Part shown: positions 15,877 through 23,465 of the stretch, in pieces
How the letters are laid out: each line of letters starts with the position of its first letter
Numbering within the stretch: position 1 is the first letter of the stretch
Notes under the pieces: generated by a model
The model's database searches: none
What the model was told of the DNA's origin: nothing
The model's input: only the letters and a program-made list of their open reading frames with translations
Assembly (NCBI GenBank): GCA_030613785.1
Contig: JAUWLF010000043.1
Location: 1 to 33,231, forward strand
Reading direction: 5' to 3'
Origin: Chloroflexota bacterium
GTDB taxonomy: Bacteria > Chloroflexota > Anaerolineae > UBA7937 > B3-Chlor
DNA: 33,231 nucleotides
Position numbers and translations under genes: made by a program

Positions 15877-16761
15877 TTGGGGGATTTCCATTACGGTGGT
15901 CAGGCGGTCATCGAGGGGGTGATGATGCGCGGCCGCAAGAGCATGGCTGTGGCTGTACGGGATCCATCTGGGGAGATTGTTCTTCATTCGGAGCCTCTCA
16001 AGGGTGGGTTCTACGACAGTGTGTGGAGACGCATACCGTTCGTGCGAGGCCTCCTGATCCTCGCAGACACGCTCATCCTAGGAACACGGACTCTGATGTA
16101 TTCCGCCAACGTGGCCTTGTCGGAGGAAGAGGTGGAATTCTCCACACCTATGATTGTGGCCACCGTTGTCCTCTCCCTGGGATTTGGAATCGGCCTCTTC
16201 TTCGTGGTGCCGCTACTTCTCGTGGGTTTCCTGGATCGTTACGTCGCCTCAGACGTGGTGAGCAGCTTGCTGGAAGGGCTGATACGCCTATCCATCCTGG
16301 TGCTGTACCTGGGGTTGATCGGGCTTATGCCGGACATCAAGCGCGTTTTCGCTTACCACGGGGCCGAGCACAAGACGATCCACGCTTTCGAGCATGGTGC
16401 TCCTCTGAAAGCCAAGGAGGTCGCGACCCATGGCACTGCCCACTCCCGCTGCGGTACTAGCTTTCTGCTCGTCGTCGTCTTGCTGTCCGTTGTCGTCTTT
16501 GCCTCTCTGGGACGCCCTCCTATGCTCTTGCGCATTATCTCCCGCGTGCTCCTCGTCCCCGTGATCGCGGGCATCTCCTATGAGTTCATCAGGTTCGCTG
16601 CTGACCATAGCGACAACGCCCTGGTCAAGCTGCTCATCATGCCCGGCATGGCACTGCAGAGACTAACGACGCGCGAGCCGGACGAGCCGATGCTAGAAGT
16701 CGCTATCGCTGCTCTGAAGCCGGTGCTGGTTGCTGACGAAGTGCTAGACGGAGAGGGATAG
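15877..16761 (+). CDS. DUF1385 (YqhQ-like) membrane protein
   Basis: A 294-residue protein with the unmistakable DUF1385 opening, FHYGGQAVIEGVMMRGRKS. Membrane segments lie near residues 90-125 and 135-155. The conserved cytosolic block YHGAEHKTIHAFEHG follows (about residues 162-176), then HSRCGTSFLLVVVLLS and further membrane helices. YqhQ homologues occur widely in Firmicutes and Chloroflexota; their function is unknown, although the His/Glu-rich block suggests a metal site. The TTG start at 15877 is supported by AAGGAGG at 15866-15872 and by the family start. Longer frames upstream would cross the promoter. Confidence 0.9.
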   Translation: MGDFHYGGQAVIEGVMMRGRKSMAVAVRDPSGEIVLHSEPLKGGFYDSVWRRIPFVRGLLILADTLILGTRTLMYSANVALSEEEVEFSTPMIVATVVLSLGFGIGLFFVVPLLLVGFLDRYVASDVVSSLLEGLIRLSILVLYLGLIGLMPDIKRVFAYHGAEHKTIHAFEHGAPLKAKEVATHGTAHSRCGTSFLLVVVLLSVVVFASLGRPPMLLRIISRVLLVPVIAGISYEFIRFAADHSDNALVKLLIMPGMALQRLTTREPDEPMLEVAIAALKPVLVADEVLDGEG

Positions 16762-16773
16762 CGCGGTCGCCGC

Positions 16774-16802
16774 TTTACACCGTCGTCGGATTATAGTAAA
16801 AT
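16774..16802 (+). promoter_or_regulatory. Putative promoter of the TPR protein gene
   Basis: TTTACA (16774-16779), 17 bases, TAAAAT (16797-16802), 35 bases upstream of the ATG at 16838. Confidence 0.55.
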
Positions 16803-16837
16803 GTCTGCGCGGACAGAGCGCGCGGAGGGGAAGCTCC

Positions 16838-17506
16838 ATGGCCAGAAAGACGGGCGAAGATGTGAAGGAAAGGGCGGCCTCCTACAACGTCGAAGGCCTG
16901 GAATGCTACGAGAAGTGGGAGGTGGAGGACGCTATCAGACATTTCAAACAGGCGGTGCGGTTGGCGCCCGAGGATCCTGAGTACCACCTCAACCTGGCAC
17001 GGGCGCGGGCGCGCTTCGGACAATGGGAGGAGGCCCTTACGTCGTTGCGAGATTTCCTGGACTTGGAGCCGGACACCCGTCTCCGGCAACGGTTTCGTCC
17101 GCTCTTTGAGATGGGTATGGATCCGGTGGAGTCTGCGCTCACGCGTGTCATGACTAACCAGGGGATCCCCCTGGAAGAGATAAGTGCGGCGATGCAGATG
17201 TGGTGGGAGTTCCGCATTGCGGCGGGGCGTCGCACACTGCCCATGCGCAAGCCAGAGGCGTGGGCTGCCGCCCTAGACTACACGGTGCGCAAGCTCAACT
17301 TCCGGCAAGTGTCTCAGAGGGACTTGGGAAAGCAGTACAACGTCGGTGAGACTGCCCTGCGCAGCCGTTACCAAGATCTGGTGGGGACGTTGGACATTAT
17401 GCCTTGTGACTACCGGTTCTTCCGGGGCGAAAAGAACCCGCTGGATATGCTGGTTCAGGCAGCCATCATGCTGGATCAGCTAGAGAGGCAGTTCAAGGAG
17501 ACCTGA
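16838..17506 (+). CDS. TPR protein with C-terminal helical, HTH-like domain
   Basis: A 222-residue soluble protein. Residues 15-80 form two tetratricopeptide repeats (GLECYEKWEVEDAIRHFKQA with LAPEDPEYHLNLARARARFG). Residues 95-190 are helical. Within them EAWAAALDYTVRKLN followed by SQRDLGKQYNVGETALRSRY looks like a cyclin/TFIIB-like or winged-helix recognition unit (a Q/DLxxxYNVxxxxLRxRY pattern). This suggests a DNA- or RNA-binding regulator that uses the TPR part for partner binding. ATG 16838 has GGAGGGG upstream and its own promoter. The 190 bases to the next gene hold no obvious promoter or terminator. Function unknown; the HTH reading is from pattern only. Confidence 0.65.
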   Translation: MARKTGEDVKERAASYNVEGLECYEKWEVEDAIRHFKQAVRLAPEDPEYHLNLARARARFGQWEEALTSLRDFLDLEPDTRLRQRFRPLFEMGMDPVESALTRVMTNQGIPLEEISAAMQMWWEFRIAAGRRTLPMRKPEAWAAALDYTVRKLNFRQVSQRDLGKQYNVGETALRSRYQDLVGTLDIMPCDYRFFRGEKNPLDMLVQAAIMLDQLERQFKET

Positions 17507-17696
17507 GTGAGACCGAGAGTTCTGTAGACATTGAGAATGGCACATTAACTCTGGACTGTTGGAGAGAGGGTTTGTCGACGGGTTCCAGGTACTTTTGATC
17601 CTCGGACGCGAAAAAGGTGCCTCTGTGGGGTGCATAACGTGCTGACGATGGATCCTCCCAACGGCCTTGGTTGTGTAGACAAGTTGGAGGAAACAG

Positions 17697-19244
17697 ATGG
17701 CTCGTCTTCATGAGCATCAAGGGAAGGAGTTGTTGAAGTCCCACAAAGTCCCAGTTCCGCGCGGTGCGGTGGCCTCGACCCCGGAGGAGGCCCGGCGCAT
17801 AGCCGAGGACATCGGGGGTGAGGTGATGGTCAAGGTACAGGCCTGGGTCACGGGTCGTGCGGGTATGGGGGGCATCAAGCGGGCGGCGAACCCCACCGAG
17901 GCAGAGGCTGTGGCGCGTGGGATGTTGGGAATGGCCGTCAAGGGATTCACTGTAGAGCAGGTGCTGGTAGAGGAGCGTCTTGACATCGAGCGGGAGTTCT
18001 ATGCTGGGGTGATCATAGACGATCGTGCGCGGGCGCCTGTGGTCATCTTCAGCAGCACGGGGGGGACCGGGATCGAGGAGATCGCCCGGGAGCATCCCGA
18101 CAAGGTGGCTCGCCTCGAGGTGGACATCGTCGAGGGTCTGCAGGACTACGAAGCTCGGGATATGGTGCGCAGCGTCGGCATACACGGCAAGCTGCTCCGG
18201 AACTTGGGAGGGATGATCAAGAGCCTGTACGACGTGGCACGTGCTTATGAGGCTCGCTCTGCTGAGATCAACCCTCTCGTCCTCACTAGGGATGGCAAAC
18301 TGTATGCAACAGACTGCCGCATCACTGTGGATGACTATGCGGTCTTCCGGCATCCCGAGCTGGGCATCGACATCGCCCGTGAGTTCGACCGCCCTCCTAC
18401 AGAGCTGGAGAAGATCGCGTACCAGGTCGAGGCCGAGGACTACCGGGGCACGTTCTACTTCATCCAGATGGCTGAGGACTTCGAAAAGGGCGAAGGGTAC
18501 ATCGGGTTTCACGGCGCTGGCGGGGGCGGCTCGATGATGTCCATGGATGCGCTGCTGAGTCGGGAGTACAAACTGGCCACCTACGTCGATACCAGCGGCA
18601 ACCCTCCTGCCTCCAAGGTATATCGTGCGGCCAGAATCGTTCTCTCGCTGCCAGGCATCGATGGCTATTTCGCTTCTGGTTCCGGGGTCGCCAGTCAGGA
18701 GCAGTTCCATTCGGCAAGGGGCTTCGTCAAGGCCTTTTTGGAGGATCGCTTGTCGGTTCCTGCGGTCATCAGGCTGGGTGGCAACATGGAGGAGCAAGCT
18801 ATCGAGATTCTGGAGCGAGCCGCACCCGAAATCCCCGCTCCGGTCGAGGCCTATGGCAAGGATGACACGGCTGACTTCTGTGCACAGCGGCTGGATGAAC
18901 TGATCCGCGAAAGGGAGATCGCGGATCTGCCTGCGCGGCCTCCTCGGGCTATTGCCAAGGAGCCGTACACCTTTGAGAGCCCGACGGGCACGGTGACGTT
19001 CGACTACGCGATTTGTGACACGTGTGAGAGCAAGGTGTGTGTGAAGACCTGTGTACGCCAGATTCTCGAGCTACAAAACGGGCGGCCGGTGCTCAATGTC
19101 AGTCGCGAGGATGCCAAGAGGGGGCGATGCATAGAGTGCCTGGCCTGCGAGGTGGAATGTCACTTCGAAGGTGCTGGGGGCGGATATGTTGATCTCCCTA
19201 TTCCTGGTTTGGAGGAGTACCGAGAGGGCTTGCTGAAGCGCTAG
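17697..19244 (+). CDS. SucC-like CoA ligase beta subunit fused to a two-cluster ferredoxin domain
   Basis: A 515-residue fusion. Residues 1-230 are an ATP-grasp domain of succinyl-CoA synthetase beta type (LHEHQGKELLKSHKVPVPRG at the start, SAEINPLVLTRDGK near residue 190). Residues 250-415 are the CoA-ligase domain (GGGGSMMSMDAL, GNPPASKVYRA, IRLGGNMEEQA). A C-terminal ferredoxin domain has C440, C443, C448, C452 and C478, C481, C484, C488, enough for two [4Fe-4S] clusters. Ordinary SucC proteins end near residue 390 and have no cysteine cluster. With the SucD-like gene downstream it should form an acid:CoA ligase. The citryl-CoA lyase neighbour suggests citrate (a CcsA/CcsB-like citryl-CoA synthetase), though succinate or another tricarboxylate is possible. 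ATG 17697 follows GGAGG with optimal spacing. Confidence 0.85.
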   Translation: MARLHEHQGKELLKSHKVPVPRGAVASTPEEARRIAEDIGGEVMVKVQAWVTGRAGMGGIKRAANPTEAEAVARGMLGMAVKGFTVEQVLVEERLDIEREFYAGVIIDDRARAPVVIFSSTGGTGIEEIAREHPDKVARLEVDIVEGLQDYEARDMVRSVGIHGKLLRNLGGMIKSLYDVARAYEARSAEINPLVLTRDGKLYATDCRITVDDYAVFRHPELGIDIAREFDRPPTELEKIAYQVEAEDYRGTFYFIQMAEDFEKGEGYIGFHGAGGGGSMMSMDALLSREYKLATYVDTSGNPPASKVYRAARIVLSLPGIDGYFASGSGVASQEQFHSARGFVKAFLEDRLSVPAVIRLGGNMEEQAIEILERAAPEIPAPVEAYGKDDTADFCAQRLDELIREREIADLPARPPRAIAKEPYTFESPTGTVTFDYAICDTCESKVCVKTCVRQILELQNGRPVLNVSREDAKRGRCIECLACEVECHFEGAGGGYVDLPIPGLEEYREGLLKR

Positions 19245-19296
19245 TCGGCAGGCCCTCCTTTTCTTGGATGTCAGATGGCGGAAAGGGTTGTATGCG

Positions 19297-20202
19297 ATGT
19301 CCATTCTCATTGATGAAAAGAAGCGCGTCCTCGTGCAGGGGATTACCGGTCGCGAGGGGCGCGCCAGGACTAACTTGATGACGGAATACGGCACCAAGGT
19401 GGTGGCGGGCTGTACGCCTGGCCGTGGTGGTGAGGATGTCGAAGGGATTCCCGTGTTCGACACCGTCAAGGAGGTCTGGGAGGAGGTCGGGCCTCTGGAC
19501 GTCAGCGTGCTGTTCATCCCCGCCCCACTGGTGAGAAGCGCGGCCCTCGAGGCCATTGATGCGGGCATCAAGCTTCTGGTGATCATCCCGGATCGTGTGC
19601 CGATCTACGATGTGCTCGTTATCGCCAAAGCGGCCAAGGAGGCTGGAGCCAAGTTCGTGGGCCCCAACACCCTCGGCGTGCTGAGTCCGGACAAGGCGGT
19701 ACTGGGGATGATGGGAGGCCGCGCGGCCTCTGCTCGCTCGTGGTTCTTCCCCGGTCCTGTGGGTGTCGCCTCCCGAAGTGGTGGTATCACTTCTGCCATA
19801 GCCTACTACCTGGCGCAGGCTGGGATCGGCGCCACCACGTTGGTTCACGTGGGGGGTGACGTGGTGGTTGGCCTTCCCCACCCCGAAGTCATGAAGCTCT
19901 TTCAGGCCGATCCCGAAACGAAGGCGGTGGTTATGTTCGGAGAGATCGGCACCTCTCAGGAGGAGCAGGTAGCCGACCTCATCGAGGCGGGTGAGTTCAC
20001 CAAACCGCTGGTGGCTTTCATCGGGGGCAAGGCGGCCAAGTCGGGAACACGTTTCAGCCACGCGGGCGCCATCATCGAGGGAGGGCGCGGTACCTATGAG
20101 GGGAAAGTGGGGCGCCTCCGGGAAGTCGGGGCCGTTGTTGTGGACTCCTTTGGGGATATCCCAAATGCGACAAAGGAAGTGCTGCGTAAGCTAGGTTCGT
20201 GA
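19297..20202 (+). CDS. SucD-like CoA ligase alpha subunit
   Basis: A 301-residue protein of normal SucD length. The CoA-binding Rossmann domain opens with RVLVQGITGREGR. GPNTLGVLSP is in the middle, GVASRSGGITSAIAYYLAQAG begins the ligase domain, and the phosphorylated active-site histidine is H255 in FSHAGAIIEGG. All key features for phosphohistidine-dependent acyl-CoA formation are therefore present. It should pair with the preceding beta-type fusion protein and makes that protein a ligase rather than a stand-alone ferredoxin. ATG 19297 follows GGAAAGGG; TTG 19264 is in frame but would add an unlike extension. Substrate succinate or citrate: see operon context. Confidence 0.87.
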   Translation: MSILIDEKKRVLVQGITGREGRARTNLMTEYGTKVVAGCTPGRGGEDVEGIPVFDTVKEVWEEVGPLDVSVLFIPAPLVRSAALEAIDAGIKLLVIIPDRVPIYDVLVIAKAAKEAGAKFVGPNTLGVLSPDKAVLGMMGGRAASARSWFFPGPVGVASRSGGITSAIAYYLAQAGIGATTLVHVGGDVVVGLPHPEVMKLFQADPETKAVVMFGEIGTSQEEQVADLIEAGEFTKPLVAFIGGKAAKSGTRFSHAGAIIEGGRGTYEGKVGRLREVGAVVVDSFGDIPNATKEVLRKLGS

Positions 20203-20262
20203 ATTGAAGGACAGGTTGTCAACCTATCCTACGGAACGTGCATCTGTGGGAGGCAGACAGAG

Positions 20263-21042
20263 GTGACTGAAGAGAAGTGGAAGACGGCGATCACCAAGAT
20301 CGAACCCAACAAGATCGCCATCAGAGGCTATCGTGTTGAGGAGTTGATGGGCCAAGTGCCCTTCGCGCACGTCGTTTTTCTGCTTCTGAAGGGTGAGTTG
20401 CCGTCCAGGGAACAGGGCATACTGATGGACGCCATGCTGGTCTCCAGCATCGATCACGGAGCGACGCCTCCCTCGGCGTTGGCGGCCCGAACTGTCGCGT
20501 CGGGGGGTGCGCCCCTCACTGCGGCGGTAGCTTCAGGCATAACCGCCATCAACAGATACCACGGTGGAGCCATTGAAGGTTGTATGCGCGTGTTGCTGGA
20601 GGCGGTGGAGCGGAAGCGCGCCAGCGGCAATGACACGACAGGGGCTGCAAGCGAGATAGTGGACGAGTACAGGGCGGCGAAAAGGCGCATTCCCGGCTAC
20701 GGCCACCGAGTGCACACCGAGGACCCGCGTAGCGTGAGGCTCTTTGCGCTCGCGGATGATTTGGGGATGGCCGGGGAGTACGTGGAGATGGCCCATGCGA
20801 TACGGGCCGCGATGACGGACAAGATTGGCCGGGATCTGCCCATGAATGTGGATGGGGCCATAGCTACCATGCTCTGTGAGATGGACTTCCCACCCGAGAT
20901 GAGCAACGGTATCTTCGCTATCGGCCGGAGCGGCGGTCTGGTGGCGCATGTCTACGAGGAGCAAACTCGTATGCGGCCCATGCGGCGCATCGACCCCGTC
21001 GCTCATGAGTACGATGGGCCTCCAGACAGGAAGTTGGGGTGA
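20263..21042 (+). CDS. Citryl-CoA lyase-type citrate synthase homologue
   Basis: A 259-residue protein with only the citrate-synthase catalytic core; full citrate synthases are about 370-430 residues. This short form matches the citryl-CoA lyase (Ccl) family. The catalytic positions are visible: a histidine in INRYHGGAIEGCM (equivalent to His274 of citrate synthase), a second in IPGYGHRVHTEDPR (His320), and the Asp in PMNVDGAIA (Asp375). GRSGGLVAHVYEE is the CoA/carboxylate-binding end. Ccl cleaves citryl-CoA to acetyl-CoA and oxaloacetate; the reverse condensation is also possible. It directly follows the ligase pair, exactly the partner needed for two-step citrate cleavage as in Hydrogenobacter. 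GTG 20263 follows GGGAGG; the next gene starts 3 bases after its stop. Confidence 0.85.
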   Translation: MTEEKWKTAITKIEPNKIAIRGYRVEELMGQVPFAHVVFLLLKGELPSREQGILMDAMLVSSIDHGATPPSALAARTVASGGAPLTAAVASGITAINRYHGGAIEGCMRVLLEAVERKRASGNDTTGAASEIVDEYRAAKRRIPGYGHRVHTEDPRSVRLFALADDLGMAGEYVEMAHAIRAAMTDKIGRDLPMNVDGAIATMLCEMDFPPEMSNGIFAIGRSGGLVAHVYEEQTRMRPMRRIDPVAHEYDGPPDRKLG

Positions 21043-21045
21043 ACG

Positions 21046-21576
21046 ATGTCTCGCGAGTTGTTGGACCTAATTCCGGAGTTCAATCTCATTCAAGACGCTG
21101 ACTTGAGGGAGAGGTGCGTCAAGACTTGGGAAGAGGGGATGAGACAGGGGGGTTGGATGGTTGGTGATCTGACCAACATGGCCTTCACACTCCTGATCCC
21201 CGACAGTCCGGTCAACTTCGTGGAACACACGCGGGCGGTGACCCTGACCTGTATCGGTGTGGCGGATGCCTTGCAGGAGGTATATGGTGACAGGAACGTA
21301 GTCAATCGTGACTACCTCATCGCTGGTGCGCTGATCCACGATGTGGGCAAACTGCTGGAGTACACGATGGTGGATGGCAAGACTGTGAAGAGCGAATTCG
21401 GCGTGCTGCTCCGGCATCCCTTCAGCGGCGTGGCGCTGGGATCTCAGCAAGGCATACCACCTGAGGTGCTGCACATGATCGCGAGTCACGCGAAAGAGGG
21501 GGATCTCGTGCAGCGCAGTAAAGAGGCCATAATCATACACCACGCGGACTACACCAATTTCGAGACTCTGAAGTAG
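21046..21576 (+). CDS. HD-domain protein
   Basis: A 176-residue protein with an HD phosphohydrolase core. The first metal histidine is in FVEHTRAV, the HD pair in LIHDVGKLLEY, further histidines are in LRHPFSG, IASHAKEG and IIIHHADYT, and the final aspartate is in HHAD. This H..HD..H..H..D pattern is that of HDIG-type metal-dependent phosphohydrolases (nucleotidases, cyclic-nucleotide or RNA-end enzymes). The first 60 residues (DLIPEFNLIQDADLRERCVK) are not part of that core and resemble no domain I know. It is locked inside the tricarboxylate operon, only 3 bases after the lyase, so a regulatory or metabolite-repair role in that pathway is likely but unproven. Confidence 0.75.
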   Translation: MSRELLDLIPEFNLIQDADLRERCVKTWEEGMRQGGWMVGDLTNMAFTLLIPDSPVNFVEHTRAVTLTCIGVADALQEVYGDRNVVNRDYLIAGALIHDVGKLLEYTMVDGKTVKSEFGVLLRHPFSGVALGSQQGIPPEVLHMIASHAKEGDLVQRSKEAIIIHHADYTNFETLK

Positions 21577-21658
21577 TGTCTTGCGGCTCTGGGATACGAA
21601 TACTTGGGCGGGCTGACGTCAGTGGCCGTCTGGTGGCCGAGTGGGGGGTAGTTGCGCT

Positions 21659-22915
21659 ATGTCGGGTAAGACTATTGTCGAGAAGGTCTTGAGTGAGCAT
21701 TCGGGTCAGGATGCGTGGGCTGGAGATCGGGTATGGGCTGACCTCGACCTGGCGGTGGTACGTGATTTCGGCGGGCCCAATGTGGTCCTGGAGTACGAAA
21801 GGCAGATGGGCGACAAGCCAGTGTGGGACCCGCTGAAGATCGCTATGACCTTCGACTACCAGGCCCCCGCGAAGATCGTTCAGGTGGCGAACAACCAGCG
21901 CATCTGCCGTCAGTTTGCCGCCAAGCATGGCTTTCCCCACGTCTTCGACGTGAACTCTGGCATCGGGCAGCACGTACTGTTAGAGCACGGGATGATTCTT
22001 CCCGGGAGTGTCGTGATCGGGACCGACAGTCACATGAACCTGTTGGGGGCGGTGGGGTCCTTCTCCACAGGCATGGGCACGACGGATGTGACCGCGGCGT
22101 GGGCCACCGGACGATTGTGGTTCAGGGTACCGGAGACGATCAAGATCACCTTCACGGGTACATATGACTACCCTGCGGCGGCAAAGGATCTCACTCTGTT
22201 CCTTCTTTCGAAGATAGACAGCAGCAAGACCATCTACAAGGCACTGGAGTTCTATGGGCAGGCCGTCGATGCGCTTACTCTGGCGGGCCGCCTGACCTTA
22301 GCCAGCATGGTGACCGAGATGGAGGGCAAGATAGGGTTCATCATACCTAATGAGGAGATCCTGACCTGGATTGGCGAGCGAGCCGATCGCAAGGTTGAGG
22401 CCGTGGTTTCTGACAGGGATGCCTCGTACCTGGAGGAGTGGGAGTTCGACATCGGTGAGCTGGAACCCTTGATTGCCTGTCCCGATAGACCGGACAACGT
22501 CAGGCCTGTGCGCGAGGTGGTTGGCACATCCGTGGACGAGGTGTTCATCGGTTCTTGCACGAATGGTCGTTTGGAGGATCTCAGGGTTGCGGCCGACGTG
22601 CTAGAGAAGATGGGCGGCAAGGTCGCGCCCGGGGTGCGCATGATCGTCACCCCCGCGACGACTGAGGTGGCGATTCAAGCGGTCGAAACGGGCCTGTATG
22701 AAGCTTTCATCAAGGCAGGTGCCATGGTCACCAATCAGGGTTGCTCGCTGTGCACGATCGGCCACCATGGAGTCCTGGCTGAGGGTGATGTCTTGGTGAG
22801 CACTGGCAACCGCAACTTCAGGGGCAAGCTGGGAAAGGGTGGTCTCGCCTATCTGGCCAGTCCTGCGGTGGCAGCGGCGACAGCGGTGAAGGGTGAGATT
22901 GCTTTGCCTGAATGA
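21659..22915 (+). CDS. Aconitase/isopropylmalate isomerase family large subunit (pair 1)
   Basis: A 418-residue hydro-lyase large subunit. The [4Fe-4S] ligands are C300 (FIGSCTNGRLEDL), C362 and C365 (NQGCSLC). Active-site segments GTDSHMNLLGAVGSFSTGMG and SGNRNFRG-like STGNRNFRGKLG are present. It is the compact LeuC/homoaconitase type (about 420 residues), not full-length aconitase (about 750-900). The substrate is not decided by sequence: citrate/isocitrate is favoured by the neighbouring lyase and dehydrogenase. The residues after the CxxC (TIGHHG) differ from the LGAHQG of pair 2, so the two large subunits are not interchangeable copies. ATG 21659 has a GGGGGG stretch upstream. The small subunit follows after 28 bases. 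Confidence 0.85.
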   Translation: MSGKTIVEKVLSEHSGQDAWAGDRVWADLDLAVVRDFGGPNVVLEYERQMGDKPVWDPLKIAMTFDYQAPAKIVQVANNQRICRQFAAKHGFPHVFDVNSGIGQHVLLEHGMILPGSVVIGTDSHMNLLGAVGSFSTGMGTTDVTAAWATGRLWFRVPETIKITFTGTYDYPAAAKDLTLFLLSKIDSSKTIYKALEFYGQAVDALTLAGRLTLASMVTEMEGKIGFIIPNEEILTWIGERADRKVEAVVSDRDASYLEEWEFDIGELEPLIACPDRPDNVRPVREVVGTSVDEVFIGSCTNGRLEDLRVAADVLEKMGGKVAPGVRMIVTPATTEVAIQAVETGLYEAFIKAGAMVTNQGCSLCTIGHHGVLAEGDVLVSTGNRNFRGKLGKGGLAYLASPAVAAATAVKGEIALPE

Positions 22916-22943
22916 GCATAGCAAGCTTGACGGAGACGAAGAG

Positions 22944-23462
22944 ATGAGCGACAAGTTCGTGTTCAGGGGAAAGGCCTGGGTGGTCGGCGACGACATCGAC
23001 ACCGACATGATCTACCATGGCAGCTACTTGCCGCTGACCGATCCCCAGGAGATGGCGAAGCACGCCCTGGAGTATGTGCCGGGCATGGAGGATTTCCCCC
23101 AGAAAGTTCAGCCGGGGGACATTCTTGTCGCGGGCAAGAACTTCGGTTGCGGCTCGTCTCGCGAACACGCTGTGATAACGCTTCAGTACAACGATGTAGC
23201 GGCCACCGTGGCCGAGAGCTTTTCCCGGATCTTCTACCGCAACGCCGTCAACCTTGGCTTTCCCATCCTCGAGGCACCTGGCATCACGCGGGAGGTGGAG
23301 ACAGGTGACGAGTTGGAGGTGGATGCCAATACCGGGCGTATCCGCAACCTCACCAAGGGGAGGGAGGCTCAAGGTACACCACTATCAGGTCTGGAGAAGG
23401 AGATCATGGCTGCGGGTGGGCTGTTCAATTTCCTGAAGAAGGATATGGACGAGGCGGAGTAG
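22944..23462 (+). CDS. Aconitase/isopropylmalate isomerase family small subunit (pair 1)
   Basis: A 172-residue LeuD-type swivelling domain. GDDIDTDMIYHGSYLPLTDP opens it, [13 protein letters not shown] is the substrate-carboxylate loop, and FSRIFYRNAVNLGFPIL follows. The specificity loop reads SYLPLTDP where isopropylmalate isomerases typically have YLRT, so the arginine is absent, arguing against isopropylmalate as the main substrate. It pairs with the preceding large subunit. ATG 22944 is preferred over GTG/ATG sites upstream, since the family start and a GGAG element fit. The stop is 3 bases before the next gene. Confidence 0.83.
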   Translation: MSDKFVFRGKAWVVGDDIDTDMIYHGSYLPLTDPQEMAKHALEYVPGMEDFPQKVQPGDILVAGKNFGCGSSREHAVITLQYNDVAATVAESFSRIFYRNAVNLGFPILEAPGITREVETGDELEVDANTGRIRNLTKGREAQGTPLSGLEKEIMAAGGLFNFLKKDMDEAE

Positions 23463-23465
23463 GTT

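Noticed and set aside
17493..18797. A 434-codon open frame on the minus strand
   Set aside because: It lies antisense to the clearly coding SucC-like gene and has no family resemblance; it is a mirror of codon bias.
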